Part shown: positions 34,184-41,884 of the stretch, one piece after another | How the letters are laid out: the number at the start of each line of letters is the position of its first letter | How positions within the stretch are numbered: position 1 is the stretch's first letter | Source: Ga0077527 sp964486865 | GTDB lineage: Bacteria > Pseudomonadota > Gammaproteobacteria > Burkholderiales > SG8-41 | NCBI GenBank assembly: GCA_964486865.1 | Contig: CAZAOZ010000018.1 | Location: forward strand, 1-58,331 | Direction: 5' to 3' | DNA length: 58,331 nt | Notes under the pieces: generated by a model | What the model was told of the DNA's origin: nothing | Database searches by the model: none | Seen by the model: only the letters and a program-made list of their open reading frames with translations | Translations under genes and position numbers: made by a program

Positions 34184-34876
34184 ATGTTTGCCGTCCCTAC
34201 TGCATCCCTGCCCTCTCGTTCTGCCCTTTGGCGCAGCCGGCATCATGCTGCCGCAGCTGCGCCCGGCATAGCCACGGGCTTTACCGAACTCGATGTGCTG
34301 TTGCCGGGCGGCGGCTGGCCGGTGGGCGCACTGACCGAGATTTATGTTGAACGCCCCGGCATCGGTGAATTGCAGTTGTTGATGCCGGCAGCAGCGCAAT
34401 TGACCCGGGACGCACGCTGGCTGGCGATGGTTGCCCCTCCCTATGCGCCCCATGCGCCTGCGCTGGCAGCATGCGGCGTGCATTTAAGCCAGGCGCTGGT
34501 GTTGAGTCCGCAATCTCCGGATGAACAAGTCAGGACCTGCGAACAGTTACTGGACTCCGGACAATGCGGCGCTGTCCTGATGTGGCTGGATCACGCACAG
34601 GAACACGCGCTGCGCCGCCTGCAGCATGCTGCGGAACGCAGTGGCACTCTGGCCGTGCTCTACCGGTCGCGGCGCGCCCAGCCGTTTCCTGCTGCCGCGC
34701 TGCGATTGCACGTCAGCAAAACCGACGGTCGCACGGTGATTCATGTGCTGAAGCGCCGCGGCGGCGGCATGCCGTCACCGGTCAAACTGGATCTGCATGG
34801 GTCGCTGACCCGCCGGCCGCTGCCGGCCCCGCCGTTGCGGCTTGCCGGTCTTCCAGGCCTGCAAGCCGCGCATTGA
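34184..34876 (+). CDS. imuA: ImuA-like translesion-synthesis accessory protein
   Basis: A 230-residue protein of the ImuA (SulA/RecA-like) group: TGFTELDVLLPGGGWPVGAL is the RecA-type entry, followed by LLMPAAAQLT and WLAMVAPPYAPHAPALAACG. The canonical Walker A is degenerate, as is usual for ImuA. ImuA normally works with ImuB and DnaE2 in SOS mutagenesis, but neither follows; trpS on the opposite strand comes next. Co-transcription with lexA is likely. Confidence 0.82.
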   Translation: MFAVPTASLPSRSALWRSRHHAAAAAPGIATGFTELDVLLPGGGWPVGALTEIYVERPGIGELQLLMPAAAQLTRDARWLAMVAPPYAPHAPALAACGVHLSQALVLSPQSPDEQVRTCEQLLDSGQCGAVLMWLDHAQEHALRRLQHAAERSGTLAVLYRSRRAQPFPAAALRLHVSKTDGRTVIHVLKRRGGGMPSPVKLDLHGSLTRRPLPAPPLRLAGLPGLQAAH

Positions 34877-34881
34877 ACGGC

Positions 34882-34900
34882 CGGCTCCATTCCGGAGCCG
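34882..34900. terminator. Hairpin between convergent imuA and trpS
   Basis: CGGCTCC-attcc-GGAGCCG between the two stop codons, without a T-run. A terminator role is plausible but weakly supported. Confidence 0.35.
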
Positions 34901-34901
34901 T

Positions 34902-36104
34902 TCAGGAGTAGTCGAGCCCCATCACCTCGCGCACGTCGCGCAGCGTTTCCTGGGCAAGCTTTCGCGCTTTTTCACAGCCGTCGGCAATGATGCTGCGCAC
35001 CAGTGTGGGGTCATCAAGATAGCGCTCGGCACGCTCGCGCATCGGCTTCTGCTCGGCAACGATGGCGTCGATAACCGGCTGCTTGCATTCGAGACAGCCG
35101 ATGCCCGCGCTGCGGCACCCTTCCTGCACCCATTTCTTTTTCGCATCATCTGAATAGACCAGATGCAATTGCCACACCGGGCATTTTTCCGGATCGCCGA
35201 CATCGGTGCGCTTGATCCGCGCTGGATCGGTGGGCATGGTTTTCACTTTTTTGGCAATGCTCTCCGGCGACTCACGCAATCCGATGGTGTTGTTGTAGGA
35301 CTTCGACATCTTCTGCCCGTCGAGCCCCGGCATCCTGGATGCTTCAGTCAGCAATGCCTGCGGTTCGGTCAGGATCACCTTGCCGCCGCCTTCGATATAG
35401 CCGAACAGGCGTTCGCGGTCGCCCAGCGGCAGGTTCTGGGTTTCTTCCAGCAATGCACGTGCTGCAGCCAGCGCATCGCTGTCGCCCTGCTCCAGGTAGT
35501 CGGTGCGCAGTTTGCGGTACAGTTTGCCGCGGCGCGCTCCCAGTTTCTTGATGGCGGCTTCGGCTTTTTGCTCGAATCCCGGTTCACGACCGAACACATG
35601 ATTGAAGCGGCGCGCGATTTCGCGGGTGATCTCCACATGCGGCACCTGATCCTCGCCCACCGGCACCAGATTGGCGCGGTAAATCAGGATATCGGCGCTT
35701 TGCAGCAGCGGATATCCCAGAAAACCGTAGGTGGCCAGATCCTTTTCGGCGAGTTTTTCCTGCTGATCCTTGTAGGTCGGCACGCGTTCAAGCCATGACA
35801 GCGGCGTGATCATCGACAGCAGCAGATGCAGTTCGGCGTGTTCCGGCACCTTGGACTGGATGAACAGCACAGCCTGCGCCGGATCAACGCCGGCGGCCAG
35901 CCAGTCGACGACCATGTCCCAGGCATGATCTTCGATCGTGCTCGGCTCGTCGTAGTGAGTCGTCAGCGCATGCCAGTCGGCAACAAAAAACAGGCACTGG
36001 TGTTCATGCTGGAGCTTGATCCAGTTTTTCAATACACCGTGGTAGTGGCCGAAATGCAGCGCCCCGGTCGGGCGCATGCCGGATAGAACTCGATTTTCAA
36101 ACAT
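34902..36104 (-). CDS. trpS: Tryptophanyl-tRNA synthetase
   Basis: A 400-residue class I synthetase with the HIGH-type motif in GALHFGHYHG (about residue 14) and KMSKS in GLDGQKMSKSYNNTI. The extra central segment (YRKLRTDYLEQGDSDALAAA) matches the long proteobacterial TrpS form. The ATG at 36104 starts MFENRVLSGMRPTG. It is convergent with imuA. Confidence 0.96.
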   Translation of the reverse strand: MFENRVLSGMRPTGALHFGHYHGVLKNWIKLQHEHQCLFFVADWHALTTHYDEPSTIEDHAWDMVVDWLAAGVDPAQAVLFIQSKVPEHAELHLLLSMITPLSWLERVPTYKDQQEKLAEKDLATYGFLGYPLLQSADILIYRANLVPVGEDQVPHVEITREIARRFNHVFGREPGFEQKAEAAIKKLGARRGKLYRKLRTDYLEQGDSDALAAARALLEETQNLPLGDRERLFGYIEGGGKVILTEPQALLTEASRMPGLDGQKMSKSYNNTIGLRESPESIAKKVKTMPTDPARIKRTDVGDPEKCPVWQLHLVYSDDAKKKWVQEGCRSAGIGCLECKQPVIDAIVAEQKPMRERAERYLDDPTLVRSIIADGCEKARKLAQETLRDVREVMGLDYS

Positions 36105-36212
36105 GTAGGGTCCGGTGATGCAAACGGGCCAGGGCACCAGCGCCCAGAGCACGTCTGCGGGCATCCAGAGCAGGCTTCGCAGCCGTTTCTGAACAGTTAA
36201 TATTCAATATAT

Positions 36213-36225
36213 AAACAAATAGTTA
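36213..36225 (+). repeat. Dispersed AT-rich motif, copy 7
   Basis: AAACAAATAGTTA preceded by TTCAATATAT, in the 214-bp gap between trpS and the yciO-like gene. Apart from this AT-rich block the gap shows no gene. Confidence 0.5.
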
Positions 36226-36318
36226 CTATATTTTTATAACGTAAAATCTGCGACAAGGTCATGCCAATTTTACCGCATGCCCCCAGACTCGTTGCAGAGC
36301 GCTGATTTTCATGAACAT

Positions 36319-36942
36319 TTACAGTTCGAACGGCGTGAGGCTGCCCTTGCCTGCCCGGGTCACCACCGGCGCCGGGCCGGTCAAATCCACGACTGTAGTC
36401 GGCTCGATCCCGCAGGAACCGCCGTCGAGGATGAGATCGACCTGATGTTCCAGAAGCCCGCGGACTTCATGCACGTCGGTACGAGGCGATTCTTCACCAG
36501 GCAACAACAGCGTTGAAGACAATATGGGCTCACCGAGTTCGGCGAGCAGCGCATCCACCACCGGATGGTCCGGGATGCGCAGACCTATCGTGCGCCGCTT
36601 CGGGTGCTGCAGCCGCTTGGGCAATTCGCGGGTCGCTTCAAGAATGAACACATAGCTGCCGGGGGTCGTTGCCTTGAGCAGCCGGAACTGGCTGTTATCG
36701 ACCCGCGCATAGTTCGCCAGCTCCGACAGGTCGCGGCACACCAGCGAAAAATGATGGCGGGCATCGACGCCGCGGATCGTGCGCATGCGCGCCATGGCGT
36801 CTTTGTCGCCGATGTGGCAACCCAGCGCATAACACGAATCCGTCGGATAAACGATGATGCCGCCGGCGCGGATGATCTCCACAGCGCGCTTGATCAGTCG
36901 CGGCTGCGGATTTTCGGGATGAATTGAAAAAAATTGTGACAT
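36319..36942 (-). CDS. yciO: YciO/YrdC (Sua5-type) threonylcarbamoyl-AMP synthase-like protein
   Basis: A 207-residue YrdC-fold protein: GGIIVYPTDSCYALGCHIGD near residue 27 is the nucleotide/bicarbonate site, followed by RHHFSLVCRDLSEL and a C-terminal VVDLTGPAPVVTRAGKGSL. The sequence resembles YciO more than TsaC, and true tRNA t6A activity of YciO is uncertain. It follows the PHP gene by 36 bp in the same direction, an association common in proteobacteria. Confidence 0.88.
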   Translation of the reverse strand: MSQFFSIHPENPQPRLIKRAVEIIRAGGIIVYPTDSCYALGCHIGDKDAMARMRTIRGVDARHHFSLVCRDLSELANYARVDNSQFRLLKATTPGSYVFILEATRELPKRLQHPKRRTIGLRIPDHPVVDALLAELGEPILSSTLLLPGEESPRTDVHEVRGLLEHQVDLILDGGSCGIEPTTVVDLTGPAPVVTRAGKGSLTPFEL

Positions 36943-36978
36943 GACGGTGAAATGGCGTGATCGGCCGCGCCACGAAAT

Positions 36979-37806
36979 CTAGAAGGCGGCCCACACCGGG
37001 TCGCAGCCGGCGGGCAACACCGGCACGTCGCCAAGATCACGATAACCTTCTCCGGGACCGTGAAAATCGGATCCGGCGGATGCGCGCAGGCCAAAGCGCT
37101 TCGCATAACGGGCCCAGGTTGCGAATTCAGCCGGGGCATGCGCTCCGGTTACCACCTCGATGGCTGCACCGCCCATTTCAACAAATTCACCGAGCAGACG
37201 TTCGCATTGCTGCTGATTCAACGGGTAGCGCCCGGGGTGCGCAATTACGGCAATGCCGCCGCAGCCGGTGATCCAGGCAACAGCCTCGCGCAGCGCCGCC
37301 CATTGGTGCGGCACAAATCCCGGTTTTCCCGGCGTCAGGTATTTGCGGAACACGGCATTGGTGTCGCTGGCATGCCCCTGAGCGACGAGATGGCGCGCAA
37401 AATGTGCACGGCTGACCAGTTCCGGGTTGCTGGCATACCGTCGCGCGCCCTCAAGACTGTCAGGAATGCCGGCGTCCGTCAGACTTTGCGCCATGCGTTG
37501 TGCGCGCTGCCCGCGTCCGGCACGGATTGCCGCCAGTCCGGTCGTTAACGGCAGGTGATCCGGAGCAATGCACAGTCCGACAATGTGCAAAGTCGTCTCT
37601 TCCCACAATACCGAAATCTCCACGCCGTCGATCAGGCGCAAACCCCAGTGCGTCGCAGCCTCGCGTGCGGCAGACAGCCCGGACAATTCGTCATGGTCAG
37701 TCAGTGCCAGCATGTCCACGCCGCGCTGCACGGCGCGCTCGACCAGATCCTGCGGGCTGAGCAAGCCGTCGGAACAGGTGGAATGACTATGGAGATCGAC
37801 ACGCAT
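36979..37806 (-). CDS. PHP-domain nuclease, RnaAM/YciV type
   Basis: A 275-residue PHP metalloenzyme with HSHST (His6, His8), LTDHDEL, IAHPGRY and GSDFHGPGE supplying the metal ligands. YciV (RNase AM) of E. coli is a 5'-3' exonuclease trimming 5' ends of rRNA and acting on oligonucleotides; this protein has the same length and motifs. It lies directly upstream of the yciO-like gene, as in E. coli. An AT-rich motif copy is 41 bp before the start. Confidence 0.88.
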   Translation of the reverse strand: MRVDLHSHSTCSDGLLSPQDLVERAVQRGVDMLALTDHDELSGLSAAREAATHWGLRLIDGVEISVLWEETTLHIVGLCIAPDHLPLTTGLAAIRAGRGQRAQRMAQSLTDAGIPDSLEGARRYASNPELVSRAHFARHLVAQGHASDTNAVFRKYLTPGKPGFVPHQWAALREAVAWITGCGGIAVIAHPGRYPLNQQQCERLLGEFVEMGGAAIEVVTGAHAPAEFATWARYAKRFGLRASAGSDFHGPGEGYRDLGDVPVLPAGCDPVWAAF

Positions 37807-38146
37807 CCAGTTTCCGCATGAACGTTTTATATAAAAACATCAATTAAATCAATAAATTATTGCATCCAGCGCCGCATCATATCAAAGTCCGGTGACGACA
37901 CGGCTTCCGCATCGCTGATGCAGGGAACAGGCATGGAACAATGCTGGACGGGAGCGCAGCATTCAGCATGACCCTCTCGCGATAGCCGCCGCCACGCTGC
38001 GGCATCAAGTCCGGCACTGCGCGCCGTTGCATGGCTGACGACCGGGACCGATTGCACGGGCAGCGGCGAGCCGCCGGCAATCGCTGCAACCGACTTCGTT
38101 TATACTGGCCGCCACGCCGCAGCCCATCGTCCATACAGCGACTGAC
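37807..38146. other. Intergenic region between PHP gene and membrane protein
   Basis: 340 bp with no credible gene. It holds an AT-rich motif copy (37847-37859) near the PHP start and, for the plus-strand gene, a -10-like TATACT at 38101-38106 without a good -35. A 66-codon minus-strand frame at 37857-38057 starts with GTG and looks spurious. Confidence 0.5.
37847..37859 (+). repeat. Dispersed AT-rich motif, copy 8
   Basis: AATCAATAAATTA preceded by ATCAATTA. It fits the IHF consensus exactly. Confidence 0.5.
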
Positions 38147-38701
38147 ATGAATCGAAATCAAGGCATCGCGCTGGCTCTTGCAGTCGCCAACATGCTGTTG
38201 ATCACGCTGTTTCCACCGTTTGACCAGTTCACAATCGCGGCATCCAAAATCCCGGTCTTCGCCGGGTTCTATTTCATACTCTCGCCGCCGCAACAGGGCA
38301 TCATCAATGCCGATCTGCTGGTCATTGAATGTGTCGTAGTGCTGGCTAATCTGGCCATCGCCTGGTTGCTGCTGCGCACGCGACCGGCTGCTTCGAGGCG
38401 GCCCTGGTTGGGCCTGCAGGGCGCCGCGCTTATTTTCACCGGAGCGAATCTGGTGCTGATGCTGCTGTTTCCGCCGATGGAATCGGTATTCCTGCTGACC
38501 AAAGCGGCCATACCGACGTTTGAGGGATTCTATTTTATTTTTGCCCACAAACCGGCGCATGTCATTGTCGATACGCTGCTCTATATCGAAGTCACGTTCA
38601 TACTCGCCAATGGCGCGCTGCTGTGGCTGATTTTCAAGGAACGCCATCCGCCTGATGCCAAAGAACTGGCGGCGGCGCTACGCCACCTGACAACCAGATA
38701 G
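38147..38701 (+). CDS. Membrane protein made of two copies of one 64-residue unit
   Basis: A 184-residue protein I do not recognise. Residues 14-77 and 100-164 align as repeats: each starts with AN(M/L)xLxxLFPP, passes through (I)PxFxGFYFI and ends (L)AN-x-A-x-x-WL-x-x-(R/K). Each unit has two hydrophobic helices separated by the PxFxGFYFI segment, so four membrane helices are expected. A basic linker (RPAASRRPW) joins them and the tail is polar. The repeats have diverged, so the duplication is old. Neighbours give no functional hint. Confidence 0.8.
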   Translation: MNRNQGIALALAVANMLLITLFPPFDQFTIAASKIPVFAGFYFILSPPQQGIINADLLVIECVVVLANLAIAWLLLRTRPAASRRPWLGLQGAALIFTGANLVLMLLFPPMESVFLLTKAAIPTFEGFYFIFAHKPAHVIVDTLLYIEVTFILANGALLWLIFKERHPPDAKELAAALRHLTTR

Positions 38702-38715
38702 GCCCGGGCAGCCGC

Positions 38716-39333
38716 TCAGCGCGGCTGATGCAGCCGGCTTTGCGCCGGCACGTGCTGGGCGAGAAACTCCATCTGGTCGGCAAGAATGCGCCGGTTGGTC
38801 AGGATCAGATACTCGGCGCGGTTGGGGACGTACGGCAGATAGACCAGCTCCATTCCGGCGCCTTCCGGCGTCCGGTCGCTCTTGCGCTCATTGCAGGCGC
38901 GGCAGGCGGTCACCACGTTCATCCACGTATCGCGCCCGCCTTTTGAAAACGGCACGATGTGATCGCGCGTCAGCCGGGCGCCGGAAAAACTGCTGGCGCA
39001 ATAAGCGCAGATTTGCCGGTCACGGTGGAAGAGCTCGCGGTTGTTCAGCGGCGGCACCGTGTTGAACGACTTCATCGCCATTGCGCGGCCTTTGATGGCG
39101 ATGATGCTGGCGCCGCTGATCGTCGAGCGCAGGCCGGTAATGCGGTTCACGCCGCCATGCACGGTAAAGGCGCGCTCGCCCATGCTCCAGGCAATCTGAT
39201 CCTTGGAGTAGTAGTAGCAGGCATGCTGCCAGCTGATCCAGCGATGCGGCACGCCGTGCGTATCCAGCGTCAGGATCAGCGGAAACAATCCGGTCGTCGC
39301 CGGGTCATAAAACATCTGATGATTACTGTCCAT
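38716..39333 (-). CDS. HNH endonuclease family protein
   Basis: A 205-residue protein. The C-terminal half is an HNH domain with two CxxC-type zinc pairs (ICAYC; CRACNERK), the metal/catalytic core DHIVPFSKGG and the Asn of the third motif in WMNVVTA. The N-terminal ~100 residues (LDTHGVPHRWISWQHACYYY) are the segment often seen in this chromosomal HNH type. There are no mobile neighbours, restriction subunits or recombinase, so it is probably resident rather than a homing enzyme. The biological role is unknown. Confidence 0.85.
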   Translation of the reverse strand: MDSNHQMFYDPATTGLFPLILTLDTHGVPHRWISWQHACYYYSKDQIAWSMGERAFTVHGGVNRITGLRSTISGASIIAIKGRAMAMKSFNTVPPLNNRELFHRDRQICAYCASSFSGARLTRDHIVPFSKGGRDTWMNVVTACRACNERKSDRTPEGAGMELVYLPYVPNRAEYLILTNRRILADQMEFLAQHVPAQSRLHQPR

Positions 39334-39614
39334 TGGGGCCGCTTGTTACATACAGAAAAAATCCGGAAACCAGCTTATGCCGGAATGCCGCCTAAATTTA
39401 CCAGATTTTTGAATATTTGGAAGTTTTTGGGCTTCCGGCTGGCCCGCCGGCGCCGGTCGCGCTATACTCCGGCCGCGTGATTGACCTTGCTCCACATTCC
39501 CCTCCGGCTTTCCTTTTGCCGTCGCACCTGTTCCTGTACCGCGCGCCAGCGCGCCAGCATTGCGACGCATGAGGCACTCCTTGCGATACGGCCAGCCCTG
39601 CCGGGCCTGATGTC

Positions 39615-41075
39615 ATGTCATTTGCCACGCTTAATCTGATCCCCGAACTGCAGCGCGCCGTCGCCGATGAAGGCTACAGCGAGCCGACTCCGATCCAGGT
39701 CAAAGCCATTCCGGCAGTGCTGGAGCGGCGCGACATCATGGGCTGCGCGCAGACCGGCACCGGCAAGACCGCGGGCTTCACGCTGCCGATGCTGCAACTG
39801 CTGGCGCCCTACGCCAACACCAGCCCGTCTCCGGCGCGGCACCAGGTACGCGCACTGGTATTGACGCCGACGCGCGAGCTCGCGGCGCAGGTCGCTGACA
39901 GCGTGCGCGGCTACGGCAAGTATCTCAAACTGCGTTCCACCGTGGTCTATGGCGGCGTCGATATGACCCCGCAGACCAAGGCGCTGCGTGATGGCGTCGA
40001 AATCCTGGTGGCCACGCCGGGACGCCTGCTCGATCATGTCCAGCAGAAAACCGTGGCGCTGGGTCAGGTCGAAATCCTCGTGCTCGATGAAGCGGACCGC
40101 ATGCTCGACATGGGTTTCCTGCCTGACATCCGGCGCATTCTTGCGCTGCTGCCGACCCAGCGGCAGAGCCTGTTGTTTTCGGCAACCTTCTCGGAAGAAA
40201 TCAAGAAGCTCGCCAATCAGATGCTGCACAGCCCCCTGATGATCGAAGTGGCAAGGCGCAATGCGCCTGCCGAACTGGTCGAGCATCAGGTTTATGAAAC
40301 ACCGGTCGCGCACAAGCGCGCATTGCTGGCGCACCTGATCCGCTCGCGTGACATGAAACAGGTGCTGGTGTTCCTGCGCATGAAGCGCGATTGCAACAAA
40401 CTCGCCCGCGAACTGGTGCGTGACGGCATCAATGCCACCGCCATCCACAGCGACCGCACCCAGGCCGAACGCGAACAGGCGCTGACCGACTTCAAGGAAG
40501 GCCGCGCCACGGTGCTGGTGGCCACGGACATCGCGGCACGCGGCATCGATATCGAGGAACTGCCGTTCGTCATCAATTACGAGCTGCCCTACACGCCTGA
40601 GGACTACATCCATCGTATCGGCCGCACCGGGCGCGCCGGCCTGCAGGGTGAAGCCATTTCGCTGGTCAGCGAAGATGAGCACCGTTTGCTGGTGGAGATT
40701 GAAAAACTGCTGAAACGGACCATACCGCGCAAATCCGCCGATGACTTCGATCTCGAACGCGGGCGCACGCGCCGGCCGCGACATGATTCCAGTCATGATG
40801 CGCCCCGACCGCGCACTCCGGCGACAGCAGCCCCGGCTCCGGCAGTAGCAGTAGCAGCCCCGACTCCGCCGCCAACCCAGGCCCCAAGACCGCTACCGGC
40901 GTCGGTGCCGCATCGTGCCGGTGACGGATTTGATTTCAGCAAGCCCTACGAACCTGTTACCGCCGCAGCCCCTGTTGCGGCCACGGAAAAAATCCCGCAA
41001 TTCCGCGGGCGCGCCAATCGTCCGACCGCCGCCCTGCTCGGCGGCATGCCCTCCCCGGCCAAGCCTGCCAAATAA
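39615..41075 (+). CDS. rhlE: DEAD-box RNA helicase RhlE
   Basis: A 486-residue helicase with the Q motif (PTPIQVKAIP), AQTGTGKT, LDEADRMLDMGF, the SAT motif in FSATFSEE, and the C-terminal ARGIDIEELP and HRIGRTGRAG. After about residue 375 comes an Ala/Pro/Val-rich low-complexity tail ending GGMPSPAKPAK, as in RhlE-type proteins of ribosome assembly and cold adaptation. The ATG at 39615 starts the Q-motif domain directly. A 281-bp gap precedes it. Confidence 0.95.
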   Translation: MSFATLNLIPELQRAVADEGYSEPTPIQVKAIPAVLERRDIMGCAQTGTGKTAGFTLPMLQLLAPYANTSPSPARHQVRALVLTPTRELAAQVADSVRGYGKYLKLRSTVVYGGVDMTPQTKALRDGVEILVATPGRLLDHVQQKTVALGQVEILVLDEADRMLDMGFLPDIRRILALLPTQRQSLLFSATFSEEIKKLANQMLHSPLMIEVARRNAPAELVEHQVYETPVAHKRALLAHLIRSRDMKQVLVFLRMKRDCNKLARELVRDGINATAIHSDRTQAEREQALTDFKEGRATVLVATDIAARGIDIEELPFVINYELPYTPEDYIHRIGRTGRAGLQGEAISLVSEDEHRLLVEIEKLLKRTIPRKSADDFDLERGRTRRPRHDSSHDAPRPRTPATAAPAPAVAVAAPTPPPTQAPRPLPASVPHRAGDGFDFSKPYEPVTAAAPVAATEKIPQFRGRANRPTAALLGGMPSPAKPAK

Positions 41076-41090
41076 CGGCCAGCCTGCGCC

Positions 41091-41831
41091 ATGGACGGGA
41101 TGAGCCCGCTCGATTTCGCTTTTTTCGCGTTCGTCATCATTATTTCCTACGCCGTCCGCGGCAGCGCAGGTTTCGGCGGCGTAACGGTGCCCCTGCTGGC
41201 ATGGGTGATGTCGTTAAAAGTCGTCGTGCCCATGGTGACTTTCCTCGGCCTGCTTTCATCCGCTGCAATCCTGCGCGGAAACCTGAAGCATGTGCAATGG
41301 CCGGCGCTGTGGCGCGTCATGCCCTTCTGCCTGACCGGCGTGGCTGCCGGACTTTATTTCTTCAGGACGCTGGATGCACAGACGCTGGCCCGCGCGCTGG
41401 GCGTGTTTGTCACGGCATACGGATTGCATGCGCTGTGGATGACCTGGCGCCCGGCGCGCCCGGTTGCGGTACCGCTGTGGCTGGCCACGCCAGCCGCCGG
41501 CGGTCTTGCCGGTTTCGTCGGGACGATTTTCGGATCCATGGCCGGGATGTTTTTCGCCATTTATCTCGACCTGCTGAAACTGGATAAATCCGCATTTCGC
41601 GCCACGGTCGCGGCTATCCTCTTCGGGCTGGGCATATTCCGTGGCCTGGGTTATGCCGCGGTGGGCAGTTATGACCGCGAAACACTGACCATCTGCCTGG
41701 TTGCCGTGCCGGTCATGCTGATCGGTGTCTGGATCGGCAATCGCATCCACGCCAATCTCGACGACATCAAATTCAAGCGCCTGGTCGCCGTTATCCTGAT
41801 CGCCAGCGGCATGCCGCTGCTGCTCCGCTGA
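41091..41831 (+). CDS. TSUP (TauE/SafE) family permease
   Basis: A 246-residue polytopic protein with two related halves, each entered by a glycine-rich membrane motif (RGSAGFGGVTVPLLAW near residue 23; GFVGTIFGSMAGMFFA near residue 143), as in the TauE/SafE group. Members export sulfite, sulfoacetate or other small organic acids. It begins 15 bp after rhlE, and a four-domain rhodanese protein follows 53 bp later, which makes a sulfur substrate attractive but unproven. Met4 is an equally usable start. Confidence 0.85.
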   Translation: MDGMSPLDFAFFAFVIIISYAVRGSAGFGGVTVPLLAWVMSLKVVVPMVTFLGLLSSAAILRGNLKHVQWPALWRVMPFCLTGVAAGLYFFRTLDAQTLARALGVFVTAYGLHALWMTWRPARPVAVPLWLATPAAGGLAGFVGTIFGSMAGMFFAIYLDLLKLDKSAFRATVAAILFGLGIFRGLGYAAVGSYDRETLTICLVAVPVMLIGVWIGNRIHANLDDIKFKRLVAVILIASGMPLLLR

Positions 41832-41884
41832 CGATCGCAGGCCGCCGTTATAATCGATGCCTCATTTTGCAAAAGAAACCACCC

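Noticed and set aside
37857..38057. 66-codon minus-strand frame upstream of the repeat membrane protein
   Set aside because: GTG start without a ribosome site, Cys/Ser-rich random-looking composition.
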